DNA of 29,114 bases, from assembly GCA_023375785.1 (NCBI GenBank), contig SZWC01007291.1, forward strand, positions 85,667-114,780, in the 5' to 3' direction. The DNA comes from Penium margaritaceum (lineage: Eukaryota > Streptophyta > Zygnematophyceae > Desmidiales > Peniaceae). This document shows positions 1 through 9,332 of the stretch, piece by piece. Below the pieces are notes generated by a model. The model searched no databases, was not told the DNA's origin, and saw only the letters and a program-made list of their open reading frames with translations. Each line of letters opens with the position of its first letter. Position 1 is the stretch's first letter. Both the position numbers and the translations under genes were made by a program.

Positions 1-413
1 AGGTGGATCATCCACCGGATCCTGTAGTGCAGGTTGTTACTGAGGGACTTAGCCAAAATCATGGCTCGGCGTCCGAAACTCAGTATTACGTTTTGTTTCT
101 CGGGGACAGTCAAAATTCTGACTACAGGTCCGCGGACAGGTTTCCAACCTCGTCATACCCCATCACCAAACCCAACCCAAAAGTGAGTAGGGTGCGTGGA
201 AACAGTGTAGGAGACCCCTACACCACGTGCAAGAGGACCTGTGCCTTGGGAAAGGCGCTTCGCATGTGAAGGAAGGCGCCACGGTGTGTGCGCACCATGG
301 AAGCGTTAGGCGTTTCTGTGGTGGGTGATACCTGCGCTTCGGCAAGCATAACTTGAGCTACGGTTGGCCGAATTGTGCGCAGTTTGGTGCGTTGGAAAGA
401 TCATGACTAACCC

Positions 414-420
414 TATAAAT
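414..420 (+). promoter_or_regulatory. TATA box of the LTR promoter (candidate)
   Basis: TATAAAT lies about 205 bp before the LTR end, a plausible place for the LTR's own Pol II promoter, with a start site expected near 445. It is present in both gag-bearing pieces but lies inside the 18-bp segment missing from the LTR part at 20322-20945. Confidence 0.5.
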
Positions 421-507
421 GTTGTTATCATGTTTATGTTAAAAAACCAACGCAAAACGATGTTATTCCCTTCGAAAAACTGGCTGTCTCTAAATTCCTG
501 CTCACAT

Positions 508-535
508 AGCGTGAGACCACTCGAAAGCTCACGCT
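508..535 (+). other. 8-bp hairpin in LTR transcript leader
   Basis: AGCGTGAG (508-515) pairs perfectly with CTCACGCT (528-535) across a 12-nt loop, about 90 nt before the LTR end. It would sit in the leader of the genomic RNA. The LTR copy near 20.8 kb keeps it with one C-to-T change that still allows a G-U pair. Its role is unknown; leader hairpins in LTR elements can act in packaging or dimerisation. Confidence 0.45.
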
Positions 536-628
536 CAGTCTCAGATTCGCCCAAAACAGTAGATGTGAACCACTAGAGACGATCAGACAAACGTCGGGAC
601 CGCACCACATGGATTCCATCCTGACAAA

Positions 629-644
629 GGGTTATGGGTCCACC
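629..644 (+). other. Primer-binding site for half initiator tRNA-Met
   Basis: The internal region begins AA then GGGTTATGGGTCCACC, two bases after the LTR end. Its complement reads GGTGGACCCATAACCC, which corresponds to the anticodon stem and loop of eukaryotic initiator tRNA-Met (CAT anticodon followed by AACCC). One base would form a G-U pair. Drosophila copia has the motif GGTTATGGGCCCA at the same place and is primed by a cleaved 5' half of this tRNA. The common plant copia site TGGTATCAGAGC is absent here. Confidence 0.8.
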
Positions 645-747
645 GGTCTGAACGCATCCAACATTCACGTGTTCCGCAACGCACGGGATCGTCATCTTGG
701 ACGTCGCCGTGAAGTTCTGAGAACTCGTCGGAGTAGCAGCTGCGCAC

Positions 748-1612
748 ATGGCACAGAAGGAGACCCAGCCCATTCAGAAGTATGCGGGCGGCCCGGGCTT
801 TGGGCTATGGAGGTGGAAGTTCGAGTTGTACCTCTCGCATAAGGGGCTGCTGGACGTCATGTTGGGAAAGGAGGTGCTCACAGAGGCGACTGATACGGAC
901 GCGGAGAAGCAAGCCTTCGAAAAGAAGAACATGGAGGCGCTCATGCTCCTGGTGTCCAGGACGGCCAAGTCGCAATGGGGCTACTTCCAAGGCTGCAAGC
1001 TAGCAGACGAAGCTTGGCAAAAGCTCTGCGCCATCCACCAATCCAAGTCGCTCACGAAAAAAATCTTCACGATGAAGCGGCTCCTTTTCGGTGAGAATCG
1101 AGGAGGAAGATGATGTCATCTCCGCCATGCAGTAGATCGAGTCGCTCGCCTCGCAATGCAACGACGTGGGGTGGAAGATCAACACGCAGCTGCAGGCGAT
1201 GTCCCTTCTCATGGCCCTACCTGACTGTTGGGGCCCACTCATCACCGTCCTTGGAGGATGGTCGGAGGACAAGCTCACCTACGGCGTGGTCGCAGAGTAC
1301 ATCCGCAACGAGGCGCAGCGCCGGAGCTGCGGGGATTCCTCGTCTTCCTCATCGGCCTTCGTCACCAAAACACGTGGTGGCAGAAGTGGGGGCAAAGGAA
1401 GTGGCGGAAAGGGCGGCAGCAAGAACGGCGCCAAGAAAGGTGCATACTGCAACTCCGGCAAGGAGGGCCATTGGGCCCGTGAGTGCCCAGAGGAGGCGAA
1501 GACCGGCGGCAAAAACAACAAGAGCAGGTCGCTGCTCAACGTCAACAAGAACCACTTTCTCAAGAAGGCCAACAGGCGGTGCCTGGATTCCGAGGCCAAG
1601 GAGCACACCTAA
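748..1612 (+). pseudogene. gag: copia gag, broken
   Basis: Copia-type Gag (capsid, UBN2-like fold). The start at 748 (MAQKETQPIQKY) opens the N-terminal capsid half and ends at a stop near 1113. The rest continues in the next frame from about 1091 (VRIEEEDDVISAM), so there is a one-base shift near 1090. In this piece a TAG at 1132-1134 replaces the Trp codon found in the second piece. The C-terminal end is Gly/Lys/Ser-rich and then carries a ruined zinc knuckle: AYCNSGKEGHWAREC keeps the His and last Cys, but the first Cys position is Tyr and the second is Ser. The reading ends at TAA 1610-1612, where protease should continue. The frameshift, knuckle loss and TAA are shared with the second piece. 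Confidence 0.88.
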
Positions 1613-3383
1613 GTAGAGAAGGTGGGGTTCTTCACCTACGAGAATTCCTCCAAGTCAATGGCAGTCGCGAACGACAAAGTCGAGCCGGCAGCCGGCCAAG
1701 GCAACGTGGAGGTGGAAATCGTGGTGGGAGGTAAGAAGGAGCTGTGCACAATTTGTGATGTGCAGCACGTCCCCGGCCTGGCTGACATTTTGAGTGTCAG
1801 CCGCTTGGCGGACAAGGGGTATGAGGTGCTCTTCCACAGGAAAGGCGCAGTGGTGCGCATCGACGGCGACGGTGAGGTCGTGCTGGAGGCGAAGCGCGAT
1901 GGCGGTCTCTACATTGTGGAGACCAAGGTAGTCCCCGCGGTATCGGATGCAACAGATTCAGAGGAGCGCGTCGTCAACATGGCTAAGGGAGGAAGCGCTG
2001 ATCTAGAGCTCTGGCACCGACGGTTGGGGCATTCGGCACCCCGTTAAGGAGATGGCGAAGCGTGACATGGTGCGCGGCCTCGTCATCGACGGTGCAGACG
2101 TGGTAGCAGATGCAGTAGCGCACAAAAAGTGCGAGCCTTACATTTTGGGCAAGGCGCGGCGCAAGCTGTTCAATGAGAACGAGGCTCGCGCAAAGGACAT
2201 ACTGGAGGTCGTGCACAGCGACGTGTGTAGACCGTTCAAAACACCGTCAAACAGCGGCTTGAGATACTTCGTCACCTTCATTGACGACTGCAGCAAGAAG
2301 CTCTACGTGTACTTCATGAAGCGATAAGGCAAGGTCTTGGACCGGATGAAGGAGTACGTCGCAACGGTGGAGAGGCAGACTGGCCTGAAGGTCAAAGCGC
2401 TACGCAACGACAATGGCGAAGAGTACGTGGGCTGCTGCGGGTGGATGAAGCAGCAGGGCATCAAGTGGGAAACTACTACGCCGTACTCGCCACAGTCCAA
2501 CGGAGTGGCGGAGCGGGCGAACTAGACGCCGCTCAACATGGTGCGGACCATGCTTGTAGATGCAGGGTTGTCGCGAGGGTTCTGGGCGGAGGCTGTGCGT
2601 ACAACGAGCTACACCATCAACCTCACCCCATCAGCGGTGCTGAAGGGTAAGGGTGGCTAGAAGACGCCGCAGAAGGTTTGGAGCGGGCGCAAGCCAAACG
2701 TGGCACACTTGAAAGTGTTCGGGTGCAAGGCGCACGCGACGGTGTAGGCGGCGCAACGACGCGACAGCACGCTGGAACCGCAGGTGAAGCCGTGCTTGTT
2801 CCTCGGCTACGAGAGTGCGCAAAAGGCGTACCAGCTCTGGGACCCGCGCACGCAAGAGATCATCCGCAGCCGTGACGTTGAGTTTGACAAGCAGCAGAGC
2901 TTCAGCAGTAGCAGCAATCACATGAGCGTCGGGAACACTCCAAAACAGGGCGAGTGGTTACAACTCTTTGACTACGAGGAGGAGCCGACGGATGCGGAGG
3001 TCGATGATGTGGCGTCGGAGCGCGGCGGTACAGCAGGTGCAGCAGCCGACGCGGAGGACTCCAACGACGATGCAGCTGGGCTGGAGATCCGGCAGAATGA
3101 TCCGTTGAAGGAGGCACCGCGGGTGCCGAAGCGCGCACTCCCGGCGGAGTTCATGTTGGGCGACGGAGAAAGTCCTCCGGATGCGCCGCCCATCCGGTCG
3201 ATGGTTCACCGGAGCGGGAGGAATCCTCAGGAAGCGGTCCGGTCGATGATTCACCGGAGCGTGCTGAGTCAGAAGGATCACAGCAGAGCAACAAGACACC
3301 GCCAAGACTACCTCGCCGCAGCGGGAGGCAGCGGAGAGCGGGGAAGCGTTTTGATGCAGGCACCGGTCGATGGATCGGCATGA
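1583..3383 (+). pseudogene. pol: copia protease-integrase-hinge, broken
   Basis: The protease active-site region reads LDSEAKEHT where DSGA..H is expected, so the catalytic Asp is kept but the Gly is Glu. After TAA 1610-1612 the protease body follows (CDVQHVPGLADILSVSRL, near 1757-1810). Integrase starts at LWHRRLGH (about 2010). A frameshift at 2045 leads to KCEPYILGK, where the second zinc Cys is Tyr (2139-2141). The catalytic D, D, E are still readable (HSDV; RNDNGEEY; GVAER). In-frame stops follow at 2325 (TAA), 2523, 2658 and 2745 (TAG). After integrase comes the FLGY block, then an acidic Ser/Pro hinge with a 45-bp repeat (RSMVHRSG / RSMIHRSV; 3194-3216 and 3239-3261) and a stop at 3381. 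Confidence 0.87.
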
Positions 3384-3391
3384 TGCGGTGA

Positions 3392-3919
3392 ATGCTGGCT
3401 GCATCAACGGAGCCAACGACAGTGCAAGAGGCGCTTGCGCGGCCTGAGGGGAAGCAGTGGGACGCCGCCATCGAGTCAGAGTTGGCGTCCATTGTAGAAA
3501 ACGACACGTGGCAACTGGTTGACAGGCTGAAAGATGCCAAGGTCATCGGCTCCAAGTGGGTCTTCAAGACCAAGTTCACAAAGGAATGTGTGGTTGAAAA
3601 GTACAAGGCGCGGCTCGTGGCGAAGGGGAACGTATAGCGCAAGGGCGAGCACTACAATGAGACGTTCACCCCCGTTACCAAGTTCACAAGCATCCGAGCG
3701 ATCCTTGTGGTGGTAGCCGCGAAGGACATGGAGCTCCACCAGATGGACGCAAAGACGGCCTTCCTCGACGGCATCATCGACAAGAAAATTTACATGGAGG
3801 TGCCGGAGGGGGTGGAGGCGCCGGAGGGCAAGGTGTGCAAGCTGCGGAAGTCCTTGTACGGGCTAAAACAATCGCCCCGATGCTGGTACCAACAGATGGA
3901 CAGCTTCATGGCACAACTC
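3392..3919 (+). pseudogene. pol: copia reverse transcriptase, N-terminal part
   Basis: This is the N-terminal third of copia RT, in a different frame from the hinge before it, so another frameshift lies near 3385. Recognisable blocks are WDAAIESELASI, GSKWVFKTKF, YKARLVAKG, LHQMDAKTAFLDG (about 3731-3770) and KLRKSLYGLKQSPRCWY. A TAG at 3635-3637 sits where copia elements have Gln (KGYAQ), and the same stop is in the second piece at 7393. The sequence is cut in mid-domain by the N at 3920. Confidence 0.9.
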
Positions 3920-3920
3920 N
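3920..3920. other. Single-N contig junction (3.76-kb overlap)
   Basis: Left of the N the sequence is in RT; right of it the sequence jumps back into the LTR, at the equivalent of position 163. The last 3757 bases of the left side equal the first 3757 bases of the right side without an indel. That suffix-prefix relation is what an unmerged contig overlap looks like. Confidence 0.85.
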
Positions 3921-4384
3921 TCACCAAACCCAACCCAAAAGTGAGTAGGGTGCGTGGAAACAGTGTAGGAGACCCCTACACCACGTGCAAGAGGACCTGT
4001 GCCTTGGGAAAGGCGCTTCGCATGTGAAGGAAGGCGCCACGGTGTGTGCGCACCATGGAAGCGTTAGGCGTTTCTGTGGTGGGTGATACCTGCGCTTCGG
4101 CAAGCATAACTTGAGCTACGGTTGGCCGAATTGTGCGCAGTTTGGTGCGTTGGAAAGATCATGACTAATCCTATAAATGTTGTTATCATGTTTATGTTAA
4201 AAAACCAACGCAAAACGATGTTATTCCCTTCGCAAAACTGGCTGTCTCTAAATTCCTGCTCACATAGCGTGAGACGACTCAAAAGCTCACGCTCAGTCTC
4301 AGATTCGCCCAAAACAGTAGATGTGAACCACTAGAGACGATCAGACAAACGTCGGGACCGCACCACATGGATTCCATCCTGACA
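3921..4384 (+). repeat. 5' LTR of copia element, right-hand part (second piece)
   Basis: Equivalent to 163-626, ending in CTGACA at 4384. The 508-535 hairpin (here 4266-4293) is kept, as the changes at 4275 and 4280 fall in the loop. Confidence 0.8.
4172..4178 (+). promoter_or_regulatory. TATA box of the LTR promoter, second piece
   Basis: TATAAAT, equivalent to 414-420, 206 bp before the LTR end. Confidence 0.48.
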
Positions 4385-4386
4385 AA

Positions 4387-4402
4387 GGGTTATGGGTCCA
4401 CC
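4387..4402 (+). other. Primer-binding site, half initiator tRNA-Met, second piece
   Basis: GGGTTATGGGTCCACC, unchanged from 629-644 and again two bases after the LTR end. Confidence 0.78.
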
Positions 4403-4505
4403 GGTCTGAACGCATCCAACATTCACGTGTTCCGCAACGCACGGGATCGTCATCTTGGACGTCGCCGTGAAGTTCTGAGAACTCGTCGGAGTAGCAGCTG
4501 CGCAC

Positions 4506-5370
4506 ATGGAGCAGAAGGAGACCCAGCCCATTCAGAAGTATGCGGGCGGCCCGGGCTTTGGGCTATGGAGGTGGAAGTTCGAGTTGTACCTCTCGCATAA
4601 GGGGCTGCTGGACGTCATGTTGGGAAAGGAGGTGCTCACAGAGGCGACTGATACGGACGCAGAGAAGCAAGCCTTCGAAAAGAAGAACATGGAGGCGCTC
4701 ATGCTCCTGGTGTCCAGGACGGCCAAGTCGCAATGGGGCTACTTCCAAGGCTGCAAGCTAGCAGCCGAAGCTTGGCAAAAGCTCTGCGCCATCCACCAAT
4801 CCAAGTCGCTCACGAAAAAAATCTTCACGATGAAGCGGCTCCTTTTCGGTGAGAATCGAGGAGGAAGATGATGTCATCTCCGCCATGCAGTGGATCGAGT
4901 CGCTCGCCTCGCAATGCAACGACGTGGGGTGGAAGATCAACACGCAGCTGCAGGTGATGTCCCTTCTCATGGCCCTACCTGACTGTTGGGGCCCACTCAT
5001 CACCGTCCTTGGAGGATGGTCGGAGGACAAGCTCACCTACGGCGTGGTCGCAGAGTACATCCGCAACGAGGCGCAGCGCCGGAGCTGCGGGGATTCCTCG
5101 TCTTCCTCATCGGCCTTCGTCACCAAAACACGTGGTGGCAGAAGTGGGGGCAAAGGAAGTGGCGGAAAGGGCGGCAGCAAGAAGGGCGCCAAGAAAGGTG
5201 CGTACTGCAACTCCGGCAAGGAGGGCCATTGGGCCCGTGAGTGCCCAGAGGAGGCGAAGACCGGCGGCAAAAACAACAAGAGCAGGTCGCTGCTCAACGT
5301 CAACAAGAACCACTTTCTCAAGAAGGCCAACAGGCGGTGCCTGGATTTCGAGGCCGAGGAGCACACCTAA
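4506..5370 (+). pseudogene. gag: copia gag, broken (second piece)
   Basis: The layout is the same as at 748-1612. The first half runs from ATG 4506 (MEQKETQPIQKY) to TGA 4869-4871. The second half, in the next frame from about 4849, is open to TAA 5368-5370 and has Trp where the first piece has a TAG. The zinc knuckle again reads YCNSGKEGHWAREC, with two of its three Cys positions lost. The upstream half carries the tryptophan- and leucine-rich capsid blocks typical of copia Gag. The one-base shift sits between LLFG and RIEEE, where a normal copia Gag is continuous, so decay is likelier than programmed frameshifting. Confidence 0.88.
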
Positions 5371-7141
5371 GTAGAGAAGGTGGGGTTCTTCACCTACGAG
5401 AATTCCTCCAAGTCAATGGCAGTCGCGAACGACAAAGTCGAGCCGGCAGCCGGCCAAGGCAACGTGGAGGTGGAAATCGTGGTGGGCGGTAAGAAGGAGC
5501 TGTGCACAATTTGTGATGTGCAGCACGTCCCCGGCCTGGCTGACATTTTGAGTGTCAGCCGCTTGGCGGACAAGGGGTATGAGGTGCTCTTCCACAGGAA
5601 AGGCGCAGTGGTGCGCATCGACGGCGACGGTGAGGTCGTGCTAGAGGCGAAGCGGGATGGCGGTATCTACATTGTGGAGACCAAGGTGGTCCCCGCGGTA
5701 TCGGATGCAACAGATTCGAAGGAGCGCGTTGTCAACATGGCTAAGGGAGGAAGCGCTGATCTAGAGCTCTGGCACCGACGGTTGGGGCATTCGGCACCCC
5801 GTTAAGGAGATGGCGAAGCGCGACATGGTGCGCGGCCTCGTCATCAATGGTGCAGACGTGGTAGCAGATGCAGTAGCGCACAAAAAGTGCGAGCCTTACA
5901 TTTTGGGCAAGGCGCGGCGCAAGCTGTTCAATGAGAACGAGGCTCGCGCAAAGGACATACTGGAGGTCGTGCACAGCGACGTGTATAGACCGTTCAAAAC
6001 ACCGTCAAACAACGGCTTGAGATACTTCGTCACCTTCATTGACGACTGCAGCAAGAAGCTCTATGTGTACTTCATGAAGCGATAAGGCAAGGTCTTGGAC
6101 CGGCTGAAGGAGTACGTCGCAACGGTGGAGAGGCAGACTGGCCTGAAGGTCAAAGCGCTACGCAACGACAATGGCGAAGAGTACGTGGGCTGCTGCGGGT
6201 GGATGAAGCAGCAGGGAATCAAGTGGGAAGCTACTACGCCGTACTCGCCACAGTCCAATGGAGTGGCGGAGCGGGCGAACTAGACGTCGCTCAACATGGT
6301 GCGGACCATGCTTGTAGATGCAGGGTTGTCGCGAGGGTTCTGGGCGGAGGCTGTGCGTACAGCGAGCTACACCATCAACCTCACCCCATCAGCGGTGCTG
6401 AAGGGTAAGGGTGGCTAGAAGATGCCGTAGAAGGTTTGGAGCGGGCGCAAGCCAAACGTGGCACACTTGAAAGTGTTCGGGTGCAAGGCGCACGCGACGG
6501 TGTAGGCGGCGCAACGACGCGACAGCACGCTGGAACCGCGGGTGAAGCCGTGCTTGTTCCTCGGCTACGAGAGTGCGCAAAAGGCGTACCAGCTCTGGGA
6601 CCCGCGCACGCAAGAGATCATCCGCAGCCGTGACGTTGAGTTTGACAAGCAGCAGAGCTTCAGCAGTAGCAGCAATCACATGAGCGTCGGGAACACTCCA
6701 AAACAGGGCGAGTGGTTACAACTCCTTGACTACGAGGAGGAGCCGACGGACGCGGAGGTCGATGATGTGGCGTCGGAGCGCGGCGGTACAGCAGGTGCAG
6801 CAGCCAACGCGGAGGACTCCAACGACGATGCAGCTGGGCTGGAGATCCGGCAGAATGATCCGTTGAAGGAGGCACCGCGGGTGCCGAAGCGCGCACTCCC
6901 GGCGGAGTTCGCGTTGGGCGACGGAGAAAGTCCTCCGGATGCGCCGCCCATCCGGTCGATGGTTCATCAGAGCGGGAGGAATCCTCAGGAAGCGGTCCGG
7001 TCGATGATTCACCGGAGCGTGCTGAGTCAGAAGGATCACAGCAGAGCAACAAGACACCGCCAAAACTGCCTCGCCGCAGCGGGAGGCAGCGGAGAGCGGG
7101 GAAGCGTTTTGATGCAGGCACCGGTCGATGGATCGGCATGA
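5341..7141 (+). pseudogene. pol: copia protease-integrase-hinge, broken (second piece)
   Basis: The protease active-site stretch is LDFEAEEHT, so both Ser and Gly of the DSG triad are gone here. Shared defects are TAA 5368, the frameshift near 5803, Cys-to-Tyr in the integrase zinc finger (5897-5899), TAA 6083, TAG 6281, TAG 6416, TAG 6503 and the stop at 7139. A further TAG at 6428-6430 is private to this piece, where the first piece has CAG. Integrase D, D, E residues are readable in HSDV, RNDNGEEY and GVAER. The hinge carries the same RSMVHQSG/RSMIHRSV repeat, now with two substitutions. Confidence 0.87.
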
Positions 7142-7149
7142 TGCGGTGA

Positions 7150-8763
7150 ATGCTGGCTGCACCAACGGAGCCAACGACAGTGCAAGAGGCGCTTGCGCGG
7201 CCTGAGGGGAAGCAGTGGGACGCCGCCATCGAGTCAGAGTTGGCGTCCATTGTAGAAAACGACACGTGGCAACTGATTGACAGGCTGAAAGATGCCAAGG
7301 TCATCGGCTCCAAGTGGGTCTTCAAGACCAAGTTCACAAAGGAATGTGTGGTTGAAAAGTACAAGGCGCGGCTCGTGGCGAAGGGGTACGCATAGCGCAA
7401 GGGCGAGCACTACAATGAGACTTTCACCCCCGTTACCAAGTTCACAAGCATCCGAGCGATCCTTGCGGTGGTAGCCGCGAAGGACATGGAGCTCCACCAG
7501 ATGGACGCAAAGACGGCCTTCCTCGACGGCATCATCGACAAGAAAATTTACATGGAGGTGCCGGAGGGGGTGGAGGCGCCGGAGGGCAAGGTGTGCAAGC
7601 TGCGGAAGTCCTTGTACGGGCTAAAAAAATCGCCCCGATGCTGGTACCAACAGATGGACAGCTTCATGGCACAACTCAGCTTCAAGCGGTGTGAGGTGGA
7701 TCATAGCGTGTACGTGCAGTGCAGCAAGAAGCTCCATCAGATTATCGCACCCTACGTGGACAATATGATCTTGTGCTCCTCAGACCTGCCGAGCCTACAG
7801 CAGCTCAAAGAGCAACTGAGCAGCAGGTTCCAGATGTCGGACATGGGGGAGCTGGAGTTCTACCTCGGGATGAGCATTACGCGGAACCGGAGGGCGCACA
7901 CGCTGGAGCTGGGACAGGCCAAATACGTGGCCGAGGTGCTGAAGCGGTACGGCATGGAGGACTGCAAACCAGTGTGTAATCTTGTCTCCACGACCTATGA
8001 ACTGAGTGCGGCAATGGCACCTCAAACAAAAGAAGAGCGGGAGGATATGGCAGAGGTGCCCTACGAATCGGCGGTGGTCAGCCTCATGTACGCCATGGTG
8101 GCGACTCGACCGGACCTGGCCTATGCGGTGGGCCAAGTGAGTAGGTACGTGGCTGATCCAGGGCCACTACACTGGCAGGCGGTCAAGCACATCCTCCGCT
8201 ACCTACAGGCGACGCGGCACACGCGCCTGAGGTTCGACGGCAAAGGGCGGGCGGACCCTTTGCACCTGGTGTGCTATACGGATGCAGACTACGCTGATGA
8301 TGTGAACAAGCGGAAGTCCACATCTGACTATGTGTTCTTCCTCGCTGGTGCAGCGGTCTCGTGGTGCAGCACGAAGCAGGAGTGTGTCGCCACCTCCACA
8401 GTGGAAGCGGAGTACATCGTGCTGGCCGAGGCGGTCAAGGAGGTAGTGTGGCTTTGCAGGTTGCTGGGGGAGCTGGGCGTGCCGCAGTAGGAGCCAACGG
8501 TGGTGTAAGAGGACAACACCGGCTCCATCTCGCTCACCAACAACCCGATGCAGCACAGGTGGACGAAGCACATCGATGTGCGTTACCACTACGCACGGGA
8601 CATGGTCGAGAAGGGGCAGGTGGTGCTGCAGCACTGCAGCACACACAACATGCTTGCAGATTGGTTGACCAAAGCGCAACCTGCGGACCGGCATGCGATG
8701 AGCGTGGCTGGACCTTGGATGACCAGCTATGATGGGTTGGAGAGCGCAGCGGAAGATGAGTGA
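7150..8763 (+). pseudogene. pol: copia reverse transcriptase-RNase H, broken
   Basis: Copia RT followed by RNase H in one frame, interrupted by TAG 7393-7395, TAG 8488-8490 and TAA 8506-8508. Blocks in order are WVFKTKF, LHQMDAKTAFLDG, KSLYGLKKSPRCWY, YVDN (7753-7764), FQMSDMGELEFYLGM, YVAEVLKRYGM, SLMYAMVATRPDLAYAVG, HILRYLQAT, YTDADYADD (RNase H), SWCSTKQECVATSTVEAEY, TKHIDVRYHYARD and NMLADWLTKA. The second catalytic Asp of the RT YVDD box is Asn, so the enzyme would be inactive even without the stops. The end at 8761-8763 fits the family, since the polypurine tract follows 32 bp on. Confidence 0.92.
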
Positions 8764-8795
8764 GAGCAAGCAGGAGCAGCGGACATGGCAGGTGC

Positions 8796-8806
8796 AAGGG
8801 GGAGAA
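8796..8806 (+). other. Polypurine tract
   Basis: AAGGGGGAGAA, immediately before the TGTTGAAAAA LTR start. This is the standard plus-strand primer site of copia elements and fixes the LTR start at 8807. Confidence 0.85.
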
Positions 8807-9126
8807 TGTTGAAAAATTGCCCCTCCACATGCCCAAGTGCGGCGCCGGGAGGCGCCGACGAGCCGCCAGAAAGTGAAAACTCCGCTCTGGTGGATCTGGC
8901 AACTTGACAATTGCTGCTTAAAGTTGACGAGTCGCTAAATCTGGTGGAAGTTGTTTCGCCGGAATCGGAAAAGTATCGAGGGAGATATGGCATTCCAAAG
9001 TTGGGGTGTGCGCAACGACTCTGGGAGCCGGCTGCGACTCGAAATCCGGTGGATAATCGACCGGATTGAGTAACAAAAATACCATCTGGAGAAATTGCTC
9101 TGGAAGGCCTGCCGAGGCGTCCGGTG
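8807..9126 (+). repeat. 3' LTR, left part (second piece)
   Basis: The repeat begins TGTTG directly after the polypurine tract and runs to the end of the GCCGAGGCGTCCGGTG motif (9111-9126), which reappears after the LINE tail at 20306-20321. Composition then turns abruptly C-rich, which I read as the LINE 5' end. An imperfect palindrome around 9050-9070 (TCCGGTGGAT / ATCGACCGGA) echoes the larger one at 20315-20356. Confidence 0.75.
8840..8857 (+). other. Perfect 7-bp GC hairpin in LTR
   Basis: CGGCGCC (8840-8846) pairs with GGCGCCG (8851-8857) around a GGGA loop, about 34 nt inside the LTR. It is identical in the third piece at 10545-10562. Since it lies in the 3' LTR, it could structure the 3' end of a transcript; its function is unknown. 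Confidence 0.45.
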
Positions 9127-9331
9127 AGAACTAGACTCCCAAGCGATCTCTCGCGATGGACCCGTCCCACCCGCTCTCTCTGACAGACGACGACTCCACC
9201 ACGACACCAACCCCTGCCACTCTGGACCACACACGGAGATGCCGTTCAGCGCATTCACGGCCATCGTTGCACAAACCCATCATGCATCTGAAGTCACAAG
9301 GTGCACAGCCTCGGACGTGGCCCCACCGACG
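9127..9331 (+). mobile_element. LINE 5' end, second contig piece
   Basis: These 205 bp equal 10832-11036, the start of the LINE, and are cut by the N at 9332. They begin AGAACTAG after the 16-bp target-site motif and are C-rich like the rest of the LINE 5' region. The alternative is that they still belong to the LTR; the matching motif after the LINE tail argues against that. Confidence 0.6.
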
Positions 9332-9332
9332 N
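9332..9332. other. Single-N contig junction (1.70-kb overlap)
   Basis: The 1704 bases before the N (7628-9331) equal the 1704 after it (9333-11036) at constant offset 1705, with about 15 substitutions by eye (near 99.1% identity) and no indel. This is again a suffix-prefix overlap. Confidence 0.85.

Larger units (their letters stand above)
1..626 (+). repeat. 5' LTR of copia element, right-hand part
   Basis: The stretch matches 20338-20945 over its whole length, with one 18-bp gap and about 40 substitutions by eye. The match stops exactly after CTGACA at 626 (20945 in the other copy). Ending in CA and being followed at once by a primer-binding site makes 626 the LTR end. The window starts inside the LTR, so its TG start is not visible here; the matching start is at 8807 and 10512. 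The roughly 6-7% difference between this LTR and the one ending at 20945 suggests an old insertion. Confidence 0.82.
1..3919 (+). mobile_element. Ty1/copia retrotransposon, first contig piece
   Basis: This piece holds the right part of a 5' LTR (to 626), a primer-binding site, and gag-pol as far as the start of reverse transcriptase. It is cut by the N at 3920. Domain order (gag, protease, integrase, then RT) is diagnostic of Ty1/copia rather than gypsy. Positions 163-3919 align with 3921-7677 at a constant offset of 3758, so there are no indels; by eye there are roughly 60 substitutions, mostly C/T and G/A transitions. I infer that it is the same locus as the next piece, or its allele, rather than an independent insertion. 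Confidence 0.93.
3921..9126 (+). mobile_element. Ty1/copia retrotransposon, second contig piece
   Basis: This is the most complete piece: LTR right part, primer-binding site, gag, protease, integrase, RT, RNase H, polypurine tract, and the left 320 bp of the 3' LTR. The internal region (4385-8806) is 4.42 kb, a normal copia size. It differs from the first piece by point changes only. At 9127 it runs into what I interpret as the 5' end of the LINE, as the third piece also does. Both pieces therefore carry the same LINE insertion, which argues that they are one locus. Confidence 0.92.

Noticed and set aside
1085..1115. Programmed frameshift within gag
   Set aside because: The shift is in the middle of the capsid domain, not at a gag/pol boundary, and no slippery site plus structure stands out. 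Other lesions indicate decay.
1610..8508. Stop-codon recoding or suppression in copia pol
   Set aside because: Shared stops are a mix of TAG and TAA and stand at positions expected to be Gln, Trp, Arg, Lys and Tyr. No single reassignment explains them, and catalytic residues are lost as well.
8203..8910. Long minus-strand frames opposite copia RNase H (also 9908-10615 and 6660-7400)
   Set aside because: They are antisense shadows of GC-rich pol coding DNA and contain no recognisable domain.
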